DNA of 64,000 nucleotides, taken from NCBI RefSeq assembly GCF_022631235.3, contig NZ_CP093310.2, positions 992,001 through 1,056,000 of the forward strand. Direction: 5' to 3'. Below are positions 44,478 to 51,763 of the stretch, one piece after another (position 1 is the stretch's first letter; every line of letters starts with the position of its first letter). Below the pieces are notes generated by a model. It was not told the origin of the DNA. It was given only the letters and a program-made list of their open reading frames with translations, and did not search any database. A program made the translations under genes and the position numbers. Source of the DNA: Psychrobacter raelei (GTDB taxonomy: Bacteria > Pseudomonadota > Gammaproteobacteria > Pseudomonadales > Moraxellaceae).

Positions 44478-44918
44478 TTATTTTAACACTCGAAGACCGG
44501 CTTTATTTTCACGTTTGGGCTTGTCACTTGTGGCAGGTTTGGACTTAGTAGGCTGAGGTTCTTGCTCCAAAGGGGTGTAATTATCATATTCACTGGGGTC
44601 AAAAGGCATGCCCACGGTCTGATCTTCTTTGGCAAAAATGGCCATAACTGCCTGCATAGGAATCCAAAGCTCACGTGACACACCACCAAAGCGGGCATTA
44701 AAGCTGATGTAAGTGTTGTCCATATTCATATTACCCGTAGCGCGACTGGCAATATTCAGCACAATCTGACCATTTTGTACATGCTCAGTAGGAATGACTA
44801 AATTGTCTTGGGTGGCATCTACTAAGATGTAAGGGGTTAATGCATTGTCCTCCATCCATTCATAAAAGGCACGAATCAGATAGGGGCGAGTGGGCGTTAA
44901 AGTCGGCTCTTGTGACAT
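44478..44918 (-). CDS. sspB: ClpXP specificity-enhancing factor SspB
   Basis: Adaptor that tethers ssrA-tagged proteins to ClpXP. It has 146 residues from ATG 44918, which has AAGAG at proper spacing; the ATG two codons earlier is too close to it. The substrate-binding fold (residues 10-110, TRPYLIRAFYEWM, FNARFGG) is followed by a flexible charged tail ending in GLRVLK, the ClpX-docking tail. It follows sspA by 68 bp. Confidence 0.93.
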   Translation of the reverse strand: MSQEPTLTPTRPYLIRAFYEWMEDNALTPYILVDATQDNLVIPTEHVQNGQIVLNIASRATGNMNMDNTYISFNARFGGVSRELWIPMQAVMAIFAKEDQTVGMPFDPSEYDNYTPLEQEPQPTKSKPATSDKPKRENKAGLRVLK

Positions 44919-44986
44919 AGTCATCTCTTTTTGTTTATTTGATTTACTGGGGTTATGAATAGGCTGACAGTATAGCCAGCCACAAG

Positions 44987-45601
44987 CTACTCGATAGACC
45001 TCAAAAAGCTTTCACGCTCAAAAATACGCTTTTGATACTCAAGCAGCGGCCGGATTAAATGCGCTGGCAACTCAATTTGCATCTCTTCTAAGCGGTATAG
45101 CATAGCGCCAAGCAGCACATCACACCAGCCAAAATCATCGGACATAAAATAGCTACTATTGCCAAATACTGGCGCTAATGTGACCAGTGCATCAGACAGT
45201 TTGCGACGGGCAATTTTGGCCTGATCAGGATTGAGGCTGTCTTTATGGGTTAATAAAATACGCCCAAGCTTTAGCCAATCATTTTGAATGCGCCACGCCA
45301 ATTGACGTTGTAAGGCTTTTGACTTAGGCGTATCAGGCAGCAGCTTGTGTCCGTGGTATCTGTCTTCAAGATACTCAAAAATAACGTTCAGCTCATAGAG
45401 GCTAAAGTCGCGATGTACCAATACGGGTAGGATATTGTAAGGATTGAGTTGACGCAAATCCTCGGGACGTTCGCTGTCTAATAAAGACAAATAATACTTT
45501 AGCTGTTTTTCAGCCAACAAAAACCTGACAACGTGGCTATCGTAGCCATCATCGGCATACAGGACAAGCTGGCTATCAGGGATATCTCTAGGATCAATCA
45601 T
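44987..45601 (-). CDS. sspA: stringent starvation protein A, GST-fold transcription partner
   Basis: RNA-polymerase-associated protein with a glutathione-S-transferase fold. It has 204 residues: thioredoxin-like N-terminal half (YADDGYDSHVVRFLLAEK, then NILPVLVHRDFSLYEL) and helical C-terminal half. In many proteobacteria petABC, sspA and sspB are adjacent. Here an IS element begins 28 bp upstream of the start codon and separates sspA from the petC side. Ribosome binding is weak (GTAG-like). Confidence 0.92.
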   Translation of the reverse strand: MIDPRDIPDSQLVLYADDGYDSHVVRFLLAEKQLKYYLSLLDSERPEDLRQLNPYNILPVLVHRDFSLYELNVIFEYLEDRYHGHKLLPDTPKSKALQRQLAWRIQNDWLKLGRILLTHKDSLNPDQAKIARRKLSDALVTLAPVFGNSSYFMSDDFGWCDVLLGAMLYRLEEMQIELPAHLIRPLLEYQKRIFERESFLRSIE

Positions 45602-45625
45602 GGACTACAAAAGGCAATAAATAGA

Positions 45626-45629
45626 CTAG
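45626..45629. repeat. left target-site duplication CTAG
   Basis: CTAG directly abuts the left IS end and is repeated at 46939-46942. Four bases fit the 3-5 bp duplications of IS3-family elements. CTAG is itself palindromic, so a 3-bp reading is also possible. Confidence 0.75.
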
Positions 45630-45668
45630 TGAACCGCCCCGACTATATCGGAGAGTTGATTGCTTGAG

Positions 45669-46571
45669 TCAGGCAGCTTTGTCTGACTCATTAAGGCTAT
45701 CATAGTATCGTCTCTCAAACTCAAAAGGCGACACATAACCAATCGTACTATGAATGCGAGTTTTGTTAAACCAATCGACCCATTCAAGGGTTGCTAATTC
45801 AACATCATACGCATCCCGCCACTGCTGTTTTAAATATTCAATCACCTCTGTTTTATAAAGCCCGTTAACCGTTTCAGCTAACGCATTATCGTATGAATCA
45901 CCGGTTGTACCAACAGATGCAATAACGCCAGAATCAGCCATCTTATCCGTATAGCGAATGGATAAGTACTGAACGCCGCGATCACTATGATGAATGACAT
46001 CTTTAGGATGGTTTCTGTCTGCAATGGCTTGATTTAACGCTGCCATCACCATATCCGTGTTCATTCGATCTGATACTTTCCAACCAACGATAGCGCGAGC
46101 AAACACATCAATGATAAAGGCAGTATAGACCCAACCACTCAATGTTTTAACGTAAGTAAAGTCAGCAACCCATAGCTGGTTAGGGCGATGGGCATTAAAG
46201 TTACGATTAACTAAATCATCAGCACGCTTTTGATCATCACGAGACTTAGTGGTTACCTTACCCTTACCTCGCCAAATACCCTGCATACCATGCTGACGCA
46301 TTAACCGCTCTACAGTGCAACGTGCAGGATGTATACCCTCTGCCTTCAACTGTTTCCAGACTTTACGAGCGCCGTATCGGCATTTGCTGTCCTTCCAAAT
46401 ACGTTTAATCTCATTAAGATAGAAGTCGTCATGCTGACTACGCTGTGAACGCTTTTCAGGACTTTCTTCTAGCTCTTTAACACGATAGTATGTGGATGGA
46501 GCAATCGGTAGTACTCTACAGATTGGCTCGACTCCATATTGTTGTTTGTGGTCGTCAATAAAATCAACCAT
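45669..46571 (-). CDS. IS3-family transposase OrfB
   Basis: A 300-residue integrase-core (rve) protein, normally made as an OrfAB fusion by -1 frameshift. The helical HTH_21-like N-terminus (about 50-100) precedes the catalytic domain: Asp in WVADFTY, Asp in HHSDRGVQY and Glu in NALAETVNGLYK. Its ATG overlaps the orfA stop as TAATG, so coupled separate translation is also possible. Confidence 0.95.
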   Translation of the reverse strand: MVDFIDDHKQQYGVEPICRVLPIAPSTYYRVKELEESPEKRSQRSQHDDFYLNEIKRIWKDSKCRYGARKVWKQLKAEGIHPARCTVERLMRQHGMQGIWRGKGKVTTKSRDDQKRADDLVNRNFNAHRPNQLWVADFTYVKTLSGWVYTAFIIDVFARAIVGWKVSDRMNTDMVMAALNQAIADRNHPKDVIHHSDRGVQYLSIRYTDKMADSGVIASVGTTGDSYDNALAETVNGLYKTEVIEYLKQQWRDAYDVELATLEWVDWFNKTRIHSTIGYVSPFEFERRYYDSLNESDKAA

Positions 46572-46888
46572 TACTTGGGTTTGCGGTCGAGCTCCGCCTG
46601 GGCGAAAAAAGCGGCTGCTTTCTTTATAATCTCATTGGCTTGCTTTAACTCTCTGTTCTCACGTTCAAGCTCTTTGATACGCTCCGCTTGGCTTTGAGCT
46701 TGAATGTTTGCAGGAATGGTTTTATCTACGTGCTTTTTATGCCATGATCGTAGGGTCTCAGGTGTGCAACCTATCTTTGGTGCTATAGCTTTGATGGCTG
46801 ACCAGGTGGATGGGTAGTCGTCTTTAGCTTCAATTAGCATACGGACGGCTCGCTCTTTCATTTCAGGGGTATAGTTTCGTGTTTTCAT
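46571..46888 (-). CDS. IS3-family transposase OrfA
   Basis: A 105-residue helix-turn-helix protein (TPEMKERAVRM, TPETLRSWHKKH) with a leucine-zipper-like coiled coil (about 67-95). It binds the IS ends. Near its 3' end, codons GCT TTT TTC contain the slippery sequence T TTT TTC (plus-strand GAAAAAA at 46604-46610), which leads into the orfB frame. Confidence 0.95.
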   Translation of the reverse strand: MKTRNYTPEMKERAVRMLIEAKDDYPSTWSAIKAIAPKIGCTPETLRSWHKKHVDKTIPANIQAQSQAERIKELERENRELKQANEIIKKAAAFFAQAELDRKPK

Positions 46889-46938
46889 TGTCGTATTCTC
46901 TCAGAAAATTGAGTCTCCGACAATCCCGGGGCGGTTCA

Positions 46939-46942
46939 CTAG
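46939..46942. repeat. right target-site duplication CTAG
   Basis: Copy of the CTAG on the left side of the IS element. Confidence 0.75.
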
Positions 46943-46971
46943 CATCGTAACCAAACTGCTCAAGTTAATCA

Positions 46972-47000
46972 ATAGTAGAATCTTTAATACCAGCCTGCAA
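46972..47000 (-). promoter_or_regulatory. probable original sspA promoter, now upstream of the IS
   Basis: On the minus strand TTGCAG (46995-47000) and TACTAT (46972-46977) are spaced 17 nt apart. It lies between the petC terminator and the IS, pointing towards sspA. Each hexamer matches consensus at four positions, so the call is moderate. Confidence 0.4.
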
Positions 47001-47040
47001 GCATTCAACACCATCCCTTGTATTTATAAAGTATAGCCAT

Positions 47041-47075
47041 AAAAAAAGACGATAGAGTAATCTATCGTCTTTTTT
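47041..47075. terminator. terminator after petC
   Basis: AAAAAGACGATAGA and TCTATCGTCTTTTT form a 14-bp perfect stem with loop GTAA and T-runs on both strands. It ends the pet operon 31 bp beyond petC. Confidence 0.92.
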
Positions 47076-47105
47076 GGTTTACTGAGCTATTTAGGCTTAG
47101 GCAGA

Positions 47106-47825
47106 CTATTTTACGTCTTTCCAGAACTCTTTATTTAGTAAGTAAACTGGGATTAATAAAATTAGCAAGAAGATAATCACGAAGAAGCCATAGCGTTGAC
47201 GGTCTTCACGAACAGGCTCTGCCATCCAAGCCATAAAGTTGACGAGGTCACCCACACGGCTGCGGTATTCTTCTTCGCCCAACTGGTTTTGTAAGTTCAT
47301 CAAAACGTGAGGCATAGCAGCATTGTGCAGCACTAGGTTGTTCGCGCCCCAAGGACGGCTAGGATCTTCATAGAAGCTAAGTAGGTATGTGTATACCCAG
47401 TCATCACCACGTAGACGTGTCTCTAAAGATAAATCAGGTGGTGGCGCGCCAAACCAAGAGGCTTGGATTTCAGGGTCAATACCGTTGTCAATTTGATCAC
47501 CGATTTGATCTGAAGTAACCAATAAGTACTTCTCAACCAATTCAGGTGGAATCTCTAAGTCTTGAGCAATACGTGAATGACGCACGTATTTAGCCGTATG
47601 ACAGCCTGCACAGTAGTTCATGAACATGGTAGCACCACGCTGCAAAGAACCTTTATTAGCAAAGTCGATAGGAGCTGTGCTACACGCTAAATGCTCTTCC
47701 ACACCATCTGCGTTGGTAAAGGTGCCGCAGCCTTCACCACCTGCTGCTTGCGCAGAGGTAGTGGCGGCTAGTGTTAAAGCAACACCAAATCCGAAGCCGG
47801 TCAATGATTTAGTTAAAGCACTCAT
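47106..47825 (-). CDS. petC: cytochrome c1 of the bc1 complex
   Basis: Heme-bearing subunit that passes electrons from the Rieske protein to soluble cytochrome c. It has 239 residues: signal peptide (cut after AQA, about residue 27), heme motif CAGCH at 72-76, axial Met region VNFMAWMAEPV near 200, and a C-terminal membrane anchor (about 212-231). The start overlaps the petB stop by one base (TAATG), indicating translational coupling. Heme attachment needs the Ccm system encoded at 56-61 kb. Confidence 0.97.
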   Translation of the reverse strand: MSALTKSLTGFGFGVALTLAATTSAQAAGGEGCGTFTNADGVEEHLACSTAPIDFANKGSLQRGATMFMNYCAGCHTAKYVRHSRIAQDLEIPPELVEKYLLVTSDQIGDQIDNGIDPEIQASWFGAPPPDLSLETRLRGDDWVYTYLLSFYEDPSRPWGANNLVLHNAAMPHVLMNLQNQLGEEEYRSRVGDLVNFMAWMAEPVREDRQRYGFFVIIFLLILLIPVYLLNKEFWKDVK

Positions 47826-49057
47826 TAGTGACCTCCAGTAACGCGTTCAGGTGGCTGCTTACATGTCTCAATTGACGTATAAATAGGCATCAATAAGAAA
47901 TATAAGAAGTACAAGATAGTAAAGATACGACCTAGGATAGTGTTCACTGGAGTAGCAGGTGCCACACCTAAGTAACCTAGTACTAAGAAGCTAACTACGA
48001 AGATACCTAGCGCAATCTTAGATAAAATACCTTTGTAACGAATAGACTTCACAGGTGAACGGTCTAACCATGGCAATAAGAACAACATGGCAATCGCACC
48101 ACCCATCGCAATAACACCACCTAACTTATCAGGAACTGCACGTAAAATTGCATAAAATGGCGTGTAGTACCAAACTGGGGCAATGTGTGGCGGAGTCTTC
48201 AATGAGTTAGCCACTTCGAAGTTTGGTTTTTCTAAGAAGAAACCACCACCTTCTGGGAAGAAGAAGATAACAGCAAAGAAGATGATAAAGAATACCACGA
48301 TACCCACTAAGTCATGCACAGTGTAGTAAGGGTGGAATGGAACACCGTCTAAAGGTACGCCGTTTTTATCTTTTAGCTTCTTAATATCAACACCATCAGG
48401 GTTGTTTGAACCCACATGGTGTAGCGCCACTAAGTGAATGAATACTAAGCCTACTAATACCAATGGAATGGCCACAACGTGTAGGGCGAAGAAACGGTTA
48501 AGAGTAATACCAGAGATTAGGTAGTCACCACGAACCCATTCAGCAAGGCCGTCACCAATGACAGGAATAGCTGCAGGTAAGTTAAGAATAACCTGAGCAC
48601 CCCAAAATGACATGTTACCCCAAGGAAGTAGGTAACCGAAGAAGCCTTCTGCCATTAGACATAGGTAGATACCCATACCAATTAGCCAGATAAGCTCACG
48701 AGGCTTCTTATATGAGCCATAGAGCATACCGCGGAACATATGCAGGTAGACCACTACGAAGAAGGCAGAAGCACCGGTAGAGTGCATGTAGCGAATCAAC
48801 CAGCCGCCTTTAACATCACGCATGATGTATTCAACAGAAGCAAACGCGCCTTCAGCACTTGGGTTAAACATCATGGTCAGCCAAATACCAGTCACTAACT
48901 GGTTGACCAACACAATCATTGATAAAACACCGAAGAAATACCAAAAGTTGAAGTTCTTTGGTGCGTAGTACTTCGACATATGGTATTCATACGTCTCAGT
49001 CGCGGGGAAGCGGGCATCAACCCAGCTCATCATCTTTTTACCAAAACTCATGATCAT
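47825..49057 (-). CDS. petB: cytochrome b of the bc1 complex
   Basis: Central membrane subunit with the Qo and Qi sites. It has 410 residues and eight helices. The two b-heme His pairs are in HSTGASAFFVVVYLHMF and HVVAIPLVLVGLVFIHL; the Qo-site motif appears as PEGGG rather than PEWY/PEWF, noted in the findings. The ATG overlaps the petA stop by 4 bp. Confidence 0.96.
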   Translation of the reverse strand: MIMSFGKKMMSWVDARFPATETYEYHMSKYYAPKNFNFWYFFGVLSMIVLVNQLVTGIWLTMMFNPSAEGAFASVEYIMRDVKGGWLIRYMHSTGASAFFVVVYLHMFRGMLYGSYKKPRELIWLIGMGIYLCLMAEGFFGYLLPWGNMSFWGAQVILNLPAAIPVIGDGLAEWVRGDYLISGITLNRFFALHVVAIPLVLVGLVFIHLVALHHVGSNNPDGVDIKKLKDKNGVPLDGVPFHPYYTVHDLVGIVVFFIIFFAVIFFFPEGGGFFLEKPNFEVANSLKTPPHIAPVWYYTPFYAILRAVPDKLGGVIAMGGAIAMLFLLPWLDRSPVKSIRYKGILSKIALGIFVVSFLVLGYLGVAPATPVNTILGRIFTILYFLYFLLMPIYTSIETCKQPPERVTGGH

Positions 49058-49638
49058 GCCTCCCCAATAGTTAAGATAGGACCATCAACACTGTAGTCAG
49101 GTATTGGTAGGTTTAGTGGGGCAGGTACACCGCTGTACACGCGTCCAGCTAGGTCGTATTTTGAACCATGGCATGGGCAGAAGAAACCACCGAACCAATC
49201 ACCACCACCTAAGTCAGCTGCACCTACTTCTGGGCGATAGTTTGGTGCACAGCCCAAATGGGTACAAACACCTTCTACTACCAAGACAGTAGGCTCACGT
49301 GAGCGGGTTTCGTTTTTGGCGTATTCAGGTTGCACTGAAGCCTCAGATTGTGGGTCACTTAATAAAGGCGTTACTTTAGTTAAGTTATCCAACATCTCAG
49401 GAGTACGCTTGACGACGAAGATTGGTTTACCACGATATTTCACCACAATCATTTGACCATCTTCAATGGCACTAATGTCTTGGGTAACGGCAGCACCTGC
49501 AGCTTCAGCCTTCGCACTTGGATACCAAGAGCGAACAAATGGCGTGGCCACCGATGCAACTCCTACTGCGCCAATAGCGGCAGTTGAAGCGATCAGAACT
49601 CTACGGCGTTTTATGTTGACGCCTTCGGCATGGCTCAT
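49054..49638 (-). CDS. petA: Rieske iron-sulfur subunit of the bc1 complex
   Basis: 2Fe-2S protein that takes electrons from quinol at the Qo site. From ATG 49638, which has GGAGGAAG upstream, it has 194 residues; an upstream in-frame ATG lacks such a site. An N-terminal Arg-rich segment (KRRRVLI) before a hydrophobic helix fits Tat-dependent insertion. Cluster ligands are in CTHLGC (about 123-128) and CPCHGS (about 150). It is the first gene of petABC. Confidence 0.96.
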   Translation of the reverse strand: MSHAEGVNIKRRRVLIASTAAIGAVGVASVATPFVRSWYPSAKAEAAGAAVTQDISAIEDGQMIVVKYRGKPIFVVKRTPEMLDNLTKVTPLLSDPQSEASVQPEYAKNETRSREPTVLVVEGVCTHLGCAPNYRPEVGAADLGGGDWFGGFFCPCHGSKYDLAGRVYSGVPAPLNLPIPDYSVDGPILTIGEA

Positions 49639-49873
49639 TAAAAACTTCCTCCAGATAAAAGTCATGAAATGACGGCACCTAGTATATAAGTAACTCGTAC
49701 AGTTTCATACTGGTATGTAAAACCCAATGCAATAAGAAGACAATAACTTTTACTTCCGCTGTGTTATTTGTCATTAATAATATATGTTGGGTTACATTGG
49801 CTTTGCCTAATATTACTAATTGTGTCTATTCTAAGCTATTTTAGTAATAAAATAAATTCGCATCTGTAAAAAT

Positions 49874-49906
49874 AAAAAAACCCTTGAGTCAACAAGGGTT
49901 TTTTTG
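49874..49906. terminator. terminator after rpsI
   Basis: CCCTTG and CAAGGG pair around AGTCAA, with A and T runs of seven on both sides, so it can act in both directions. It lies 40 bp from the rpsI stop. Confidence 0.9.
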
Positions 49907-49945
49907 ATATTAAATAAGCAAGTACAACTCTGCCTATAAAATAAA

Positions 49946-50332
49946 TTAACGTTTAGAGAATTGAGGACGTTTACGCGCTTTGCGTAGACCCAATTTCTTA
50001 CGTTCAACTTGACGTGAGTCACGAGTAACAAAACCAGCTTCTTTAAGAGCAGGTTTTAAAGTTTCGTCAGACTCGATTAGCGCGCGAGTGATACCATGAC
50101 GGATAGCACCGGCTTGACCATTGATACCACCACCTTTAACAGTAGCATAGATATCATAAGTTTCAGCTGAATCAAGTAATTCTAGTGGCTGACGAACAAC
50201 CATACGTGAAGTTTCACGACCAAAATACTCATCAAGTGGTTTGCCGTTTACAACGATGTTACCAGTACCTTTTGATAAAAAGACGCGGGCAGTTGACGTT
50301 TTACGACGACCAGTTCCGTAATTGCGTTCCAT
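49946..50332 (-). CDS. rpsI: 30S ribosomal protein S9
   Basis: A 128-residue S9 with the conserved start ([14 protein letters not shown]), [15 protein letters not shown] and the basic C-terminal tail ending in RPQFSKR, which reaches the ribosomal P site. It is 21 bp downstream of rplM in the standard rplM-rpsI operon. Confidence 0.98.
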   Translation of the reverse strand: MERNYGTGRRKTSTARVFLSKGTGNIVVNGKPLDEYFGRETSRMVVRQPLELLDSAETYDIYATVKGGGINGQAGAIRHGITRALIESDETLKPALKEAGFVTRDSRQVERKKLGLRKARKRPQFSKR

Positions 50333-50353
50333 AACTTACTCCTGATTATGCGA

Positions 50354-50782
50354 TTAGATGTCTAGTTCTTTAGGCTGCTGGGCGGCATGTGGATGCTCTG
50401 TACCAGCATATAGCTTCAACTTCTTAATAGTAGCATAACCAAGAGGGCCTTTAGGTAACATGCCTTTTACGGCTTTCAAAAGAACTTCTTCTGGTTTATG
50501 AGCGATTAACTTAGTGAAGTTAGTCTCTTTAATGCCGCCAGGATAGCCACTGTGACGATAGTATTTTTTGTCTTGGGCTTTCTTACCAGTTACAGCAATC
50601 TTGTCAGCATTGATAACAACGATATAATCGCCAGTATCGACATGCGGAGTGAAAGAAGGCTTATGCTTACCGCGTAGGCGAGCAGCAATTTGAGTGGCAA
50701 GACGACCTAAAGTTTTACCTTCAGCATCGACGATATACCAGTCGTGAGTAACCTCAGCGGGCTTTGCACTTTGTGTTTTCAT
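50354..50782 (-). CDS. rplM: 50S ribosomal protein L13
   Basis: A 142-residue L13 with family motifs ([40 protein letters not shown] and [13 protein letters not shown]). It is the first gene of the rplM-rpsI operon and has a clear promoter and a leader hairpin upstream. Confidence 0.98.
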   Translation of the reverse strand: MKTQSAKPAEVTHDWYIVDAEGKTLGRLATQIAARLRGKHKPSFTPHVDTGDYIVVINADKIAVTGKKAQDKKYYRHSGYPGGIKETNFTKLIAHKPEEVLLKAVKGMLPKGPLGYATIKKLKLYAGTEHPHAAQQPKELDI

Positions 50783-50840
50783 GATTAAACCTTAAGTTAT
50801 CGAGTGAAGCAGTTGTCTGTGAAACAGCTAAACTGCTTCA

Positions 50841-50884
50841 CTGTCGTTGAGAGTGTTGGGGGAAACGGGGCTCTCAAAAAACAG
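50841..50884 (-). promoter_or_regulatory. leader hairpin of the rplM-rpsI mRNA
   Basis: CTGT/ACAG and TTGAGAG/CTCTCAA arms pair around a C-rich loop on the minus strand. It forms the predicted 5' end of the rplM mRNA and is a candidate site for autoregulation or stability. Confidence 0.45.
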
Positions 50885-50890
50885 ACGCAC

Positions 50891-50919
50891 ATTGTAGTCA
50901 TTGGCTACAAAAAAAGCAA
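50891..50919 (-). promoter_or_regulatory. promoter of rplM-rpsI
   Basis: On the minus strand TTGCTT (50914-50919) and TACAAT (50891-50896) are spaced 17 nt apart, about 110 bp before rplM. Confidence 0.65.
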
Positions 50920-50968
50920 CATAAGAATGTAATTAGCACAGATTATTTATTTTAACTAACCTGCGCAT

Positions 50969-51697
50969 TTAGGCTTCTATTTGTACTTGAATTAAACTGG
51001 CAAAAATCTGCCCCATTTTTGTCTCTTTTAAAAGGGTGTAATTATACGCTAACCCTTGCAAGGTTTGGGAAATCTCTCGCCTATCTTCTAAATAAAATAA
51101 AGTATGTTTATTGACCAATTTATTTTCTATAAGGGCGGTTAATAAAGGTACCCATAGCTCTAAGTCGTAAGGCGGATCGACAAACACCAAATGATAGCCA
51201 AAAGCGTTGTCGCTACTTTGCAAGTTTGTCTGCTCCGCTACGCTTGCTGCACGGTGCTTGAGCGCTAAGGTAGGTATTAGGCTTAGGGCATCACCCACAT
51301 GTACGGCTAGGCTTGATGCCGGCAGCTTTAAGCGCTCGGCAGTTTGCCCAAGTAAAGCGGCCTGCTTGGGTTGTAGCTCAATAAAAGTGACATAATGAGC
51401 GCCTCGTGATAAGGCCTCAAAGCCCAATGCGCCGCTGCCGGCACACAGATCTAACACGGTGGCATCATGGAGCTCAAATTGCACCCAGTTAAATAAAGTC
51501 TCGCGCAATCTATCTGGGCTAGGCCGTAGACCATCGGCATCAATAAAGGGCACCAATTGGCGTTTAAATTGACCGCCAATAATGCGCACCTGACCGGTAA
51601 CACCGCTTTTGCTAGATTTTGCAGCAGTGTGTTTAACAGGCTGTTTGCTCATTTTCGAGCGGGCTGTCTTAACAGGGCGTTGGCGCTTGGCACTCAT
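50969..51697 (-). CDS. rsmD: 16S rRNA (guanine966-N2)-methyltransferase RsmD
   Basis: SAM-dependent methyltransferase acting on G966 of 16S rRNA. From ATG 51697 it has 242 residues. Motif I LDLCAGSGALGFEALSRGA and the N6/N2-methyltransferase motif DPPYDL are present. The first 35 residues are a basic Lys/Arg/Ser-rich extension not usual in the family. It lies 66 bp after mrdA on the same strand. Confidence 0.93.
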   Translation of the reverse strand: MSAKRQRPVKTARSKMSKQPVKHTAAKSSKSGVTGQVRIIGGQFKRQLVPFIDADGLRPSPDRLRETLFNWVQFELHDATVLDLCAGSGALGFEALSRGAHYVTFIELQPKQAALLGQTAERLKLPASSLAVHVGDALSLIPTLALKHRAASVAEQTNLQSSDNAFGYHLVFVDPPYDLELWVPLLTALIENKLVNKHTLFYLEDRREISQTLQGLAYNYTLLKETKMGQIFASLIQVQIEA

Positions 51698-51763
51698 AAG
51701 CAAGACTCTCACATCTTTATAGTAGATTGACGGTATACAGGCAAATTTTACTCAATAGATCCG

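Larger units (their letters stand above)
45630..46938 (-). mobile_element. IS3-family insertion sequence, 1309 bp, apparently intact
   Basis: Imperfect terminal inverted repeats start TGAACCGCCCCG at both ends, followed by a shared TCGGAGA block, and the element is flanked by CTAG duplications. It carries overlapping orfA and orfB with an intact DDE triad and a slippery heptamer for -1 frameshifting. The good repeats, duplication and unbroken frames indicate a recent, potentially active insertion. Confidence 0.95.
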
